Shown: piece by piece, positions 1-8,468 of the stretch
Layout: each line of letters opens with the position of its first letter
Position numbering within the stretch: the stretch's first letter is position 1
Assembly (NCBI GenBank): GCA_002021875.1
Contig: CP018627.1
Span: 8,556,001 to 8,620,000, forward strand
DNA: 64,000 bases
DNA from: Streptomyces hygroscopicus
GTDB lineage: Bacteria > Actinomycetota > Actinomycetes > Streptomycetales > Streptomycetaceae
Direction: 5' to 3'
Program-made: the position numbers and the translations under genes
Notes under the pieces: generated by a model
Database searches by the model: none
Told to the model about the DNA's origin: nothing
Seen by the model: the letters and a program-made list of their open reading frames with translations, nothing else

Positions 1-1
1 C

Positions 2-2215
2 GGCGGCCCGGGCGCGCCGCAGGCCGTCGCCGATACCGCGGGGGCGTCGCCCGGCGCGGGGGACGGTGCTGCCCCGGGCACACGCGCGCCGGGCACCGAC
101 GCCGCGAGCCGGGGTGACACTGGTGCCGCGAGCGCGTCCGCAGGGCCCGGCGCCGACCGGCCCGTGGTGCCGGGTACGCGGCCGGAGGCGACCGGGGACG
201 AGGGCCGCGATCCCCATACGGCGTCTGACGGCGCCCCACCCGCTTCGGAGCCCGGTGCCACGGTCGCCGCCGTCGGTGGGCCGTCCGGGTCGGCCACGCC
301 CGCCGTTTCCGCGCGGGTGCCGCATCCCGCCGGGGGAGAGGCGACCGTGCCGGGTGCCGTACCCGAGGGGGCCGCCACCCGCGATGAGCCCGGTAAGGCC
401 GCGACGGCCGAAGGATCCCCGTGGGTGGCGGATTTGGTGGCCGGGCCCGCGGCGCTGCTGCCCGCCGTAAGGCGGTTGCTCGACGGCATGGTGGTGGTCG
501 GGACCCTGGAGGAAGCCGAGGAACTGCTCACTCGGCGGCCGGAGTTGACGACCGTGACCGCCGAGGGCGATCTGCTCGGGGCGCACTTCGCACAGGGCGG
601 GTCGGCCGGGGCGCCCACGCTGCTGGAGGTGCAGGCGTCCGTCGACGAGGCGGCGGCGCAGCTCGAGCGGCTCGCCGTACGGTGCGAGGAGCTGGCCGGG
701 GCGCAGCGTGCGGCAAAGGAGCGGCGGGCCGAGTGCCTGGTGCTCGTCGAGGAGCTCGGGGGCCGCCGGAGCGCGGCGGACCGGGAGAAGTCGCGGGTCG
801 CGCAGTCGCTGGGCCGGCTGGCCGGGCAGGCGCGGGGGGCCGCCGGGGAGGCCGAGCGGTCGGCCGCGGCCGTCGCCAGGGCAGAGGAGGCGCTGGAGCG
901 GGCGACCGGGGAGGCGGAGGAGCTGGCCGAGCGGCTGGCGGTGGCGGAGGAGCAACCGGGTGAGGAAGAGCCCGACACCTCCGTACGGGACCGGCTCGCG
1001 GCCGACGGCGCCAACGCCCGGCAGACCGAGATGGAGGCGCGGCTCCAGGTCCGTACGCATGAGGAGCGCGTCAAGGGGCTCGCGGGGCGGGCCGACGCGC
1101 TCGACCGGGGCGCGCGCGCCGAGCGCGAGGCCCGGGCCCGCGCCGAGCAGTTGCGCGCCCGGCTGCGCCATGAGGCCCAGGTGGCTTCCGCCGTGGCCTC
1201 CGGCGCCCGCCAGCTGCTCGCCCATGTCGAGGTGTCGCTGGTACGGGCCGGTCAGGAGCGGGACGCCGCGGAGCGCGCCAAGGCCGAGCGCGAGCGGGAG
1301 CTGGACACCGCCCGCGGCCAGGGGCGTGATCTCAAGAGCGAGCTGGACAAGCTGACCGACTCGGTGCACCGGGGCGAGGTGCTGGGGGCGGAGAAGCGGA
1401 TGCGGATCGAGCAGTTGGAGAGCAAGGCGCTGGAGGAGCTGGGGGTCGAACCTGCCGGGCTGATCGCCGAATACGGCCCCGACCAGCTCGTCCCGCCGTC
1501 CCCGCCCGCCGAGGGCGAGGTGCTGCCGGAGGATCCCGAACATCCGCGCAACCAGCCGGTGCGGTATGTGAGGGCGCAGCAGGAGAAGCGGCTGAAGGCC
1601 GCGGAGCGGGCGTACCAGCAGCTCGGCAAGGTCAATCCGCTGGCGCTGGAGGAGTTCGCGGCGCTGGAGGAGCGGCATCAGTTCCTGAGCGAGCAGTTGG
1701 AGGACCTCAAGAAGACCCGGGCCGATCTCCTGCAGGTGGTCAAGGAGGTCGACGAGCGGGTCGAGCAGGTCTTCACGGAGGCGTACCAGGACACGGCGCG
1801 CGAGTTCGAGGGCGTCTTCTCACGGCTGTTCCCCGGTGGAGAGGGGCGCCTGGTGCTGACCGACCCCGAGAACATGCTGACCACGGGCGTGGACGTGGAG
1901 GCCCGGCCGCCGGGCAAGAAGGTCAAGCGGCTGTCGCTGCTGTCGGGCGGTGAGCGCTCGCTGACCGCCGTGGCCCTGCTGGTGTCGATCTTCAAGGCGC
2001 GGCCGAGCCCGTTCTATGTGATGGACGAGGTCGAGGCGGCGCTGGACGACACCAATCTGCAGCGGCTGATCCGGATCATGCAGGAGCTGCAGGAGGCTTC
2101 CCAGCTGATCGTGATCACTCACCAGAAGCGGACGATGGAGGTCGCCGACGCGCTGTACGGCGTCTCCATGCAGGGTGACGGGGTCTCAAAGGTCATCAGC
2201 CAGCGCTTGCGGTGA
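2..2215 (+). CDS. smc: Chromosome segregation protein SMC, C-terminal part (cut by window edge)
   Basis: This is the last 737 codons of SMC, the ATPase of the SMC-ScpAB condensin that organises and segregates the chromosome. The frame is open from the left edge, so the N-terminal ATPase half and first coiled coil lie outside. Residues 1-138 are a low-complexity Gly/Ala/Pro/Asp stretch. The second half of the hinge follows (about 139-215), then a long Glu/Arg/Ala-rich coiled coil (about 215-590). The C-terminal ATPase lobe carries the ABC signature LSGGE and Walker B FYVMDEVEAALDD, and ends ISQRLR. The C-terminal motifs make the identity secure. The hinge insert is unusually long (see findings). 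Confidence 0.96.
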   Translation, partial: GGPGAPQAVADTAGASPGAGDGAAPGTRAPGTDAASRGDTGAASASAGPGADRPVVPGTRPEATGDEGRDPHTASDGAPPASEPGATVAAVGGPSGSATPAVSARVPHPAGGEATVPGAVPEGAATRDEPGKAATAEGSPWVADLVAGPAALLPAVRRLLDGMVVVGTLEEAEELLTRRPELTTVTAEGDLLGAHFAQGGSAGAPTLLEVQASVDEAAAQLERLAVRCEELAGAQRAAKERRAECLVLVEELGGRRSAADREKSRVAQSLGRLAGQARGAAGEAERSAAAVARAEEALERATGEAEELAERLAVAEEQPGEEEPDTSVRDRLAADGANARQTEMEARLQVRTHEERVKGLAGRADALDRGARAEREARARAEQLRARLRHEAQVASAVASGARQLLAHVEVSLVRAGQERDAAERAKAERERELDTARGQGRDLKSELDKLTDSVHRGEVLGAEKRMRIEQLESKALEELGVEPAGLIAEYGPDQLVPPSPPAEGEVLPEDPEHPRNQPVRYVRAQQEKRLKAAERAYQQLGKVNPLALEEFAALEERHQFLSEQLEDLKKTRADLLQVVKEVDERVEQVFTEAYQDTAREFEGVFSRLFPGGEGRLVLTDPENMLTTGVDVEARPPGKKVKRLSLLSGGERSLTAVALLVSIFKARPSPFYVMDEVEAALDDTNLQRLIRIMQELQEASQLIVITHQKRTMEVADALYGVSMQGDGVSKVISQRLR

Positions 2216-2288
2216 CCGATTCAATACTTGAAGTCAAGACATGCCCCCGCGTGTCGCCGTGCTGCAACGATTTCTTCGTCACACTCTA

Positions 2289-2342
2289 TTGACTTCGAAA
2301 CTTGAAGGAATAGTCTCTGCAACGTTGCTTTTACCTTCAAGT
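2289..2342 (+). promoter_or_regulatory. Probable glcP promoter with inverted-repeat operator
   Basis: TTGACT (2289-2294) and TAGTCT (2311-2316) are 16 nt apart and fit a vegetative promoter upstream of glcP. A perfect 9-bp inverted repeat, ACTTGAAGG (2300-2308) and CCTTCAAGT (2334-2342), overlaps the spacer and the start region. A related element, CTTGAAGTCAAG, lies at 2227-2238 just after smc. The arrangement suggests a repressor or activator controlling glucose permease expression. The binding protein cannot be named from the sequence. Confidence 0.55.
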
Positions 2343-2431
2343 GGTGGTCGACGCCTTAGCAGCCTCCGCTGGAAGGGCCAGCCGTCCCCCCACGTCCGGC
2401 AGCGTTGCCGGACGGGCGTCAGGAGTTCACG

Positions 2432-3850
2432 TTGTCCACCACCGTGCAGGCAGAGGGAGCCGAGGGCCGCAAGGCCCAGCCGGACCACCTCGGCCATGTC
2501 ATCTTCATCACCGCCGCCGCCGCGATGGGTGGCTTTCTCTTCGGCTACGACAGCTCGGTGATCAACGGAGCGGTCGAAGCCATCCGGGGCAAGTACGACA
2601 TCGGCTCCGCGGCCCTCGCCCAGGTCGTGGCCATCGCCCTGATCGGCTCGGCCATCGGCGCCGCCACCGCGGGCCGGATAGCCGACCGGATCGGCCGGAT
2701 CCGCGTCATGCAGATCGCCGCCGCCCTCTTCACGATCAGCGCGGTCGGCTCGGCGCTGCCCTTCTCGCTGTGGGACCTGGCGATGTGGCGGGTGCTCGGC
2801 GGTATCGGCATCGGCATGGCCTCGGTGATCGGCCCGGCCTACATCGCCGAGGTCGCCCCGCCCGCCTACCGCGGCCGGCTCGCCTCGTTCCAGCAGGCCG
2901 CGATCGTCGTCGGCATCGCCATCTCCCAGCTCGTCAACTGGGGCATCCTCAACCTCGCCGACGGCGACCAGCGCGGCCAGATCGCCGGTCTGGAGGCCTG
3001 GCAGTGGATGCTCGGCGTCATGGTCATCCCCGCCGTCCTCTACGGGCTGCTGTCCTTCGCCATCCCCGAGTCGCCCCGCTTCCTGATCTCCGCCGGCCGG
3101 ACCGAGCAGGCCAAGCAGGTCCTCGAAGAGGTCGAGGGCAAGACCGTGGACCTCGATGTGCGGGTCGCCGAGATCGACCGGGCCATGCGCAGTGAGGAGA
3201 AGTCGACCTTCAAGGACCTCCTCGGCGGCCGGTTCGGTCTGCTGCCCATCGTCTGGATCGGCATCGGGCTCTCGGTCTTCCAGCAGCTCGTCGGCATCAA
3301 CGTGGCGTTCTACTACTCCTCGACGCTGTGGCAGTCCGTCGGCGTCGACCCGAGCAGCTCGTTCTTCTACTCCTTCACCACGTCGATCATCAACATCCTC
3401 GGCACCGTGATCGCGATGATCTTCGTCGACCGGATCGGCCGCAGGCCGCTCGCGCTCATCGGCTCCGTGGGCATGGCCGTCTCGCTCGGCCTGGTGGCCT
3501 GGGCCTTCTCGGCACACCTGGTCGACGGCAAGCTGCCGCACGCCGAGGGCGTCCTCGCGCTGATCGCCGCCCACGCCTTCGTGCTCTTCTTCGCCCTCTC
3601 GTGGGGTGTGGTGGTCTGGGTCCTGCTCGGCGAGATGTTCCCGAACAAGATCCGCGCCGCGGCCCTCGGTGTCGCCGCCTCCGCCCAGTGGATCGCCAAC
3701 TGGGCCATCACCGCCAGCTTCCCGAGCCTGTCGGAGTGGAACCTGTCGGCCACGTACATCATGTACACAGCCTTCGCCCTGCTCTCGATCCCGTTCATCC
3801 TCAAGTGGGTGCCGGAGACCAAGGGCAAGGCATTGGAGGAGATGGGCTAA
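2432..3850 (+). CDS. glcP: Glucose permease GlcP, MFS sugar porter
   Basis: A 472-residue major facilitator of the sugar porter family with 12 membrane spans, expected to import glucose by proton symport. Sugar-porter hallmarks are visible: GRIADRIGR after span 2, PESPRFL at the end of span 6, QQLVGINV in span 7, DRIGRRPL in the 8/9 loop and VPETKGK after span 12. The TTG at 2432 is chosen because AGGAG lies 6 nt upstream; an in-frame TTG at 2405 lacks a binding site. Length and position next to smc match the GlcP permease of Streptomyces, the main glucose entry route in that genus. It has its own promoter and a terminator shared with the next gene. Confidence 0.9.
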   Translation: MSTTVQAEGAEGRKAQPDHLGHVIFITAAAAMGGFLFGYDSSVINGAVEAIRGKYDIGSAALAQVVAIALIGSAIGAATAGRIADRIGRIRVMQIAAALFTISAVGSALPFSLWDLAMWRVLGGIGIGMASVIGPAYIAEVAPPAYRGRLASFQQAAIVVGIAISQLVNWGILNLADGDQRGQIAGLEAWQWMLGVMVIPAVLYGLLSFAIPESPRFLISAGRTEQAKQVLEEVEGKTVDLDVRVAEIDRAMRSEEKSTFKDLLGGRFGLLPIVWIGIGLSVFQQLVGINVAFYYSSTLWQSVGVDPSSSFFYSFTTSIINILGTVIAMIFVDRIGRRPLALIGSVGMAVSLGLVAWAFSAHLVDGKLPHAEGVLALIAAHAFVLFFALSWGVVVWVLLGEMFPNKIRAAALGVAASAQWIANWAITASFPSLSEWNLSATYIMYTAFALLSIPFILKWVPETKGKALEEMG

Positions 3851-3883
3851 CCCCCCCCGCCGCCCACTCCTCGCACAGGAGAA

Positions 3884-3914
3884 CTGCCCCGCCTCAGTCC
3901 TCGAGGCGGGGCAG
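3884..3914. terminator. Bidirectional terminator between glcP and the convergent oxidoreductase gene
   Basis: CTGCCCCGCCT (3884-3894) and AGGCGGGGCAG (3904-3914) form an 11-bp perfect stem with a 9-nt loop. The right arm lies inside the last codons of the leftward gene, so one hairpin serves both convergent genes. There is no T-tract, as is common in Streptomyces. Confidence 0.7.
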
Positions 3915-4880
3915 CACTCGTTCCGCGAACAGCCGCAGGGACCGCCAGCCCTCCTCGACCGGCATCCCCCCGCACAGCGGATGGAGCACCAGGCTCGCCA
4001 ACTCGCCGCCCTCCGCCGCGTACGCGACGCACTCCTCGGGGGTCACGATGCGGTAGACGCCCTCGCGGCGCAGCGCCTCCACGTCCTCGGCCCGTGAGCG
4101 CACCGCCGAGCGCACCGTGCCCTGCTGCCAGGAGGCATACCTGCGCGCCTCGTACAGCAGATGGGTGCCGTACCGCGCCCAGGCCCGTTCCGGGTCCTCG
4201 GACAGATGCAGCAGCGGGGTGGCCGCCGGGGGCATCAGACACCAGCCCTCGGTGCCGTACTCCGCCCGCCGCGCGTGGTAGTACGCCTCCAGCTCCGGCA
4301 GATGCGCGCTCGGGAAGAACGGCAGGCCGAGGCGGGCCGCGCGGCGGGCCGCCGCCTGTGAACTGCCGCCGACCAGCAGCGGCGGATGCGGCTGGGTGTA
4401 CGGGCGCGGGGTGATCCGGACGGTGCGGCCCCGGTAGTCGAAGGGCTCGCCCGTCCAGGCCGCGAGCAGCGTCTCCAACGCCTCGTCCTGCAGCGCCCCG
4501 CGCCGCTTCCAGTCCTTGTCCTGGGCCGCGTACTCCTCCGGCCGGTAGCCGATCCCCGCCACCGTGATCAGCCGTCCGCCGCTGGCCAGATCCAGCACGG
4601 CGAGATCCTCGGCGAGCCGCAGCGGGTCGTACAGCGGCGCGATCAGCGCCGAGAGGGTGACGGTGATCCGGCGGGTGGCGCCCAGCAGCGTGCCCGCGAA
4701 GGGCAGCGGGGCGGGCAGCCAGTTGTCGGGGGAGCCGTGGTGCTCCTCGGTCTGGAGGGTGGAGATGCCCCGCTCATCGGCGAAGGCCGCCATCTCGAGG
4801 GCGGCACGGTACCGCTCGGACAGGCTGCGCGGGGTCGCGTCGGGATCGACGAGGTTGAGGCGTACGACCGTGACCGGCAT
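3894..4880 (-). CDS. LLM-class (luciferase-like) flavin or F420-dependent oxidoreductase
   Basis: A 328-residue luciferase-like monooxygenase fold protein, a TIM barrel using FMN or F420. Supporting signatures are LQTEEHHG near residue 43, DPLRLAEDLAVLDLASGGR (about 84-102), the GIGYRPEEY segment and PPLLVGGSSQAAARRAARLG, a typical LLM phosphate-binding turn. The ATG is preceded by GGAGGAC about 9 nt upstream. The gene stands alone and converges on glcP, so context gives no substrate. Cofactor and reaction cannot be decided from sequence; many actinobacterial members use F420. Confidence 0.85.
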   Translation of the reverse strand: MPVTVVRLNLVDPDATPRSLSERYRAALEMAAFADERGISTLQTEEHHGSPDNWLPAPLPFAGTLLGATRRITVTLSALIAPLYDPLRLAEDLAVLDLASGGRLITVAGIGYRPEEYAAQDKDWKRRGALQDEALETLLAAWTGEPFDYRGRTVRITPRPYTQPHPPLLVGGSSQAAARRAARLGLPFFPSAHLPELEAYYHARRAEYGTEGWCLMPPAATPLLHLSEDPERAWARYGTHLLYEARRYASWQQGTVRSAVRSRAEDVEALRREGVYRIVTPEECVAYAAEGGELASLVLHPLCGGMPVEEGWRSLRLFAERVLPRLED

Positions 4881-5083
4881 GGCGGATGTCCTCCTTCGTC
4901 GCGGCTGTGGCAGCCGGACCGTAACTGACGGGCCGTCAAATCACCACCCGCATGGGCCGTTCGGCCCACCGCCCGGGCACGGCCGGGACGGATGACTCAT
5001 GTGCCTGGGACGCGGGGCGGCCGATCGTAAGGGTCGGCCCGCCCCATGGGCCGCAGCCCACAACGCCAACTGAGGAGGGGTGC

Positions 5084-5482
5084 GTGACAATCAGCACGGG
5101 GGAATCACTCATCACCGCGGCCGACATCGACGACCTCATCGTCCGGGTCCGGCTGACCGCGGGCGACCCCGGGGACCTGGAATCCGCCAAGGCCGCGCTC
5201 TTCTCCGGCGCCGCCCCGGACCCCGAGGCCGCGCGGCTCATCCGGCAGCGGCTGCTGGTGACCGCCCTGCACCACGGGGGCGCGCTGCTGGCCAAGCTGC
5301 TCAGCCGGCTGAGCCCCCGCGAAACCGCGATGGTGCGCCGGTACGCACACCGGCTCGCCAACTTCCTGGACACGCTGGAGGTCTGGGCGGCGCAGCCCAT
5401 CATGCTCGCCCTGATGCGCTTCGGACTGCCTTACGAAGAGGCCGAGACGATCGCCGTCGCCGTACTGGTGCTCGTCTGGTGA
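5084..5482 (+). CDS. Small helical protein of unknown function
   Basis: This gene encodes 132 residues and matches no family I recognise. The GTG at 5084 follows AGGAGGGG closely and gives a sensible start; upstream in-frame codons lack a binding site. The protein is almost wholly predicted helix: an acidic N-terminal third (ITAADIDDLIVRV), a basic middle with a HH pair, and a hydrophobic C-terminus ending VLVLVW. No signal peptide is apparent. It is 136 nt upstream of a small secreted protein and a histidine kinase on the same strand and may belong to that unit. Confidence 0.7.
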   Translation: MTISTGESLITAADIDDLIVRVRLTAGDPGDLESAKAALFSGAAPDPEAARLIRQRLLVTALHHGGALLAKLLSRLSPRETAMVRRYAHRLANFLDTLEVWAAQPIMLALMRFGLPYEEAETIAVAVLVLVW

Positions 5483-5618
5483 GCATCCGGCCCCGGCGCC
5501 GCCGACGGGATACGGAACGGGGGTGCTAGGAGGTCACCGGTTCGGGTGGGGCGCGGCATCCACGCACTTCACGGCCGCGGCGGCGGGTAGGGCTCGGGCG
5601 AGACCAAGGAGAACGACC

Positions 5619-5927
5619 ATGCGCCCTACCCGAATCCGCACGGCGATCGCACTCGGCCTGAGCGCCGGGGCCGTCGTGTGGACCGCGGCCGCCTCACCCG
5701 CCACCGCCTCCTCCCCGGCCGCCACCTCCGAGGACACCGCCTGGCGGGAGGCGGGGCACTACGACACCACCGCGGCCTGCAAGCGCGCGGGCAAGGCGGG
5801 CATCGAGCGGCACAAGTGGGACGAGTACAAGTGCCGCCCCGGCCGCAACGACAACTACGTCACGCTGTGGGCCAGAGGCGGCTCCGGCGCGGCGCGCGCC
5901 CTGACCGCCGGGCCGGCCGTCGGCTGA
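5619..5927 (+). CDS. Small secreted protein with one cysteine pair
   Basis: A 102-residue precursor. The ATG at 5619 has AAGGAG upstream. A signal peptide is clear: MRPTRIRT, a hydrophobic core (AIALGLSAGAVVW), then small residues ending ATAS, cleaved near residue 31. The mature chain of about 70 residues has exactly two cysteines, in AACKRAG and EYKCRPG, which could form a disulfide. The HYDTTAAC segment resembles short secreted actinobacterial proteins of unknown role. Its stop is 1 nt before the kinase start, so the two are translationally coupled. A signalling role is inference only. Confidence 0.75.
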   Translation: MRPTRIRTAIALGLSAGAVVWTAAASPATASSPAATSEDTAWREAGHYDTTAACKRAGKAGIERHKWDEYKCRPGRNDNYVTLWARGGSGAARALTAGPAVG

Positions 5928-5928
5928 G

Positions 5929-8061
5929 ATGCGACATGCCGCACTGCCGAAGGACCGCGCCGTGCGCGCCGCGGGCGGGGTATCGGCACTGATCGTGGTG
6001 GTCCTGGCCGGATGGGTGGCCGGGATGCTGAGGGTCAACGACCAGTGGCTCGCGCTCGCCTATCCCCACCCCCGGGGCGCCACCGTGCTGACCCGGGTCG
6101 CCGTGGGCGTCCCGGTGCTGGGCGTCGGAGTGCTGCTGCTGGCCGAGCGCGAGGCCCGGCGCTACGGCGGCGTCCTGCTGGTGGCCGGCGGCCTGTGGCT
6201 GCTGCCCTCGGCCGCGGCCGGTCTGCTGGGCCTGGCCGACCTGGGCACCACGGGCGCCGTGCTGTCCCTGCTGCTCGCCGCCGCCAAGATGGCCTGCCGC
6301 CCGCTGACCGTGCTGCTGCTGCCGCTGTGGCTGTTCCCGCGGGGCGGGCGCCGGCGGTGGCAGTGGTGGGTGATCAGCCTGGGCGCGTCCGGCTACTGGC
6401 TGGGGTACTCGGGGCTGTGGCTGATCAGCGAGCCCCGGGTGGGCTCCGTGCTCAACCCGGCGTTCGCCACCGCGGGCGGCCAGTGGGCCTTCGACCACCT
6501 CGACACCTACGCCGAAGCCGAGCCCTGGGTGCTGCGCAGCGTCGCGGCGGCCGTGACCGCCGCCCTGTGCTGCCGCGCGGCCCTCTCGCGCGGCGCCGAG
6601 CGGCGCGACTGGGCGCTGCTGGCCGCCGCCTATCCCGCCTGTGTCTCGCTCCTCCTGTCCCAGTGGGGCGAGGGCGTGCCCACCATCGTGGCCCGCACCG
6701 TCGGCAGCGCCGTATGGGCCGCCGCGATCTGCCTCGGCGTCGCCCGCACCGGCATATGGCGGCTGGACCGCTCCACCAGCCACCGCCTCGCCCGCGCCTT
6801 CGTACTCACCTCACTGGCGGCCGTGGTGGTCTGCGCGGTCGTCGCCGTCCAGGCCGGACTCCCCTCCGTACGGAGCGGGGCCACCACCGTCACCGCCGGG
6901 TGCGCCCTGGTGCTGGGCTGGGGGCTGCGGCCCAGCGCCCGCTGGCTCACCCTCTGCGTCGAGCGCGCCTTCTACGGTCCCCGGGCCCGCCCGCACGAAG
7001 CCGTGAGCGCCCTCGCCGTAAGGCTGCAACAGGCCCCGCACCCCGGCGAGGTGCCCCAGCAGATCTGCCGCAGCGCCGTGGAGGACCTCGGCGTCTCGGG
7101 CGCCGCCGTCAGCGTCGACACCCGCGCCGGGCCCCGGCGGCTGGCCTCCGAGGGGGCGCCGCTGACCGGCCCGGTCCAGACGTTCGTGCTGCGCCACCAC
7201 GGCCGCACCGTCGGCCGCTTGGAGGTCTCCCGCGACGGCTCCGGCACCCCGGCGGAACGCGACAGCGGACTGCTCTCCGTCCTCGCCGACCAGGCCGCCC
7301 CCGCGCTCGCCGCGCTGCGCCTGGCCGAGGAGGCCCAGGCCGCCCGGGAGCGGCTGGTGCTCGCCCGCGAAGAGGAGCGCCGCCGGCTGCGCTGGGAGAT
7401 CCACGACGGACTCGGCCCCCAACTGGCCGCCGTGAGGCTGCGCCTGGACATCGCGCAGACCTCCTGTCCGCCCGGTCACCCCGCCACCCCGCAGCTGTGC
7501 GAGGCCGCCGAGACGCTCGCCGAGGCCCTGGTCGAGGTGCGGCGGATCACCGCGGGCCTGGCGCCTGCCGCGCTGGCCGAGCGCGGACTGGCCGGTGCGG
7601 TCCGGGACCTGGCACACCGGCTGGGCGTCGCCGGGCTACGGGTCAGCGTCGCCAGCCTCCCCGCGGCACTGCCTCCGCTGTCGCCCGGCGTCGAGACGGC
7701 GGCGTACCGGATCGCGGCGGAGTCGCTGACCAACGCCGTACGACACGCCAGGGCGCGCCAGGTGAGCGTCGAGCTGACCGCGGGCCCGGACACCCTAGAG
7801 GTCAAGGTCACCGACGACGGGAGCGGACTGCGCGAGACCGCGGTGCCCGGGGTCGGCCTCGCGTCGGTCACCGAACGGGCCGAGGAGATCGGCGGCTCCT
7901 GCTCGGTGACCGGATCGGCGACCGGCACGGTGGTCCACGCGGTACTGCCGCTCGCCGGACCGGGCGAACACGGCAACCCCGAGGAGCACCGGAAGCCCAC
8001 GGGGCACGAGGCGTGCCGGGCGCTGCTCAAGACAAGCAGACCGATGAGCCGGGCGCCTTAG
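5929..8061 (+). CDS. Multi-membrane-span sensor histidine kinase, NarL/ComP type
   Basis: A 710-residue sensor kinase. The N-terminal 340 residues contain about eight to ten hydrophobic spans with no large extracellular domain, an architecture like peptide sensor ComP. A GAF-like linker follows (about 350-460). The HisKA_3 domain has the H-box EIHDGLGPQLAAVRLRLD with phospho-acceptor His492. HATPase_c follows, with N-box ESLTNAVRHA, DDGSGL and GVGLASVTERAEEIGG. The start ATG is 1 nt after the stop of the secreted protein gene. The probable partner is the NarL-type regulator at 8469, 407 nt downstream beyond repeats. The ligand is unknown. Confidence 0.9.
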   Translation: MRHAALPKDRAVRAAGGVSALIVVVLAGWVAGMLRVNDQWLALAYPHPRGATVLTRVAVGVPVLGVGVLLLAEREARRYGGVLLVAGGLWLLPSAAAGLLGLADLGTTGAVLSLLLAAAKMACRPLTVLLLPLWLFPRGGRRRWQWWVISLGASGYWLGYSGLWLISEPRVGSVLNPAFATAGGQWAFDHLDTYAEAEPWVLRSVAAAVTAALCCRAALSRGAERRDWALLAAAYPACVSLLLSQWGEGVPTIVARTVGSAVWAAAICLGVARTGIWRLDRSTSHRLARAFVLTSLAAVVVCAVVAVQAGLPSVRSGATTVTAGCALVLGWGLRPSARWLTLCVERAFYGPRARPHEAVSALAVRLQQAPHPGEVPQQICRSAVEDLGVSGAAVSVDTRAGPRRLASEGAPLTGPVQTFVLRHHGRTVGRLEVSRDGSGTPAERDSGLLSVLADQAAPALAALRLAEEAQAARERLVLAREEERRRLRWEIHDGLGPQLAAVRLRLDIAQTSCPPGHPATPQLCEAAETLAEALVEVRRITAGLAPAALAERGLAGAVRDLAHRLGVAGLRVSVASLPAALPPLSPGVETAAYRIAAESLTNAVRHARARQVSVELTAGPDTLEVKVTDDGSGLRETAVPGVGLASVTERAEEIGGSCSVTGSATGTVVHAVLPLAGPGEHGNPEEHRKPTGHEACRALLKTSRPMSRAP

Positions 8062-8249
8062 GACGGCATGGAGCCTCCGGATGCTGGGGTCTTCGGGCCG
8101 GGGGCCGCCGTTTTGGGCCGTTTGGCTGAGCGGAAGGGCACCGTAGGGCTTCCGGATGCTTGGCCTTACCGGCCGGGGGTGCCTGCCAGCGGCAACCAAG
8201 GCGAGTCGAAGGATGCCCCTGCGCATCGGGCGCTTGGGTCTTCGGGCCG

Positions 8250-8276
8250 GGGGCACCTCCCAGCGGTAGCTGGGGG
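8250..8276 (+). repeat. Streptomyces intergenic hairpin element, copy 1
   Basis: The sequence GGGGCACCTCCCAGCGGTAG followed by CTGGGGG forms a stem of TCCCAGC with GCTGGGG around a GGTA loop. This element is familiar between genes in many Streptomyces genomes. It shares 26 consecutive bases with the copy at 8390, so the two derive from one source. Confidence 0.8.
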
Positions 8277-8389
8277 CGAGCCGAAGGGGCGCGTCGCTGT
8301 CGAAAGGGAGAGCGCGCGCAGGGAGCGAGGGCTGCGATCGATATGCGGCTCCGCCGCGTGGGCGACCGAGCACGGTCGACCGTCGACAG

Positions 8390-8419
8390 GGGGCACCTCC
8401 CAGCGGTAGCTGGGGGAGG
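8390..8419 (+). repeat. Streptomyces intergenic hairpin element, copy 2
   Basis: Second copy of the same element. CCTCCCAGC (8396-8404) pairs with GCTGGGGGAGG (8409-8419) around GGTA, a longer stem than in copy 1. It lies 50 nt before the response regulator and could act as a terminator or processing site in the kinase-regulator transcript. Confidence 0.8.
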
Positions 8420-8468
8420 CTGAGGCGCCCCGGAGGCGAACCGAGCCTCGAAAAAGAAGGAGCATAGC

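Larger units (their letters stand above)
8062..8468 (+). other. Repeat-bearing gap between kinase and response regulator genes
   Basis: This 407-nt stretch has no convincing gene. It is built from diverged copies of short intergenic elements: CTTCGGGCCGGGGG occurs near 8090 and 8239, and a hairpin element GGGGCACCTCCCAGCGGTAG occurs twice, at about 8250 and 8390. The usual kinase-regulator operon has probably been split by spread of these elements. AAGGAG at the right end serves the regulator. Confidence 0.75.

Noticed and set aside
5523..5618. Upstream extension of the small secreted protein
   Set aside because: The extension would bury the signal peptide behind a basic segment; AAGGAG supports the ATG at 5619.
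8250..8419. Mobile element or MITE ends around the hairpin repeats
   Set aside because: No terminal inverted repeats with target duplications and no transposase were found.
8068..8423. Open frames of 87-113 codons between the kinase and regulator
   Set aside because: They encode only repeat elements, and their composition is that of noncoding DNA.
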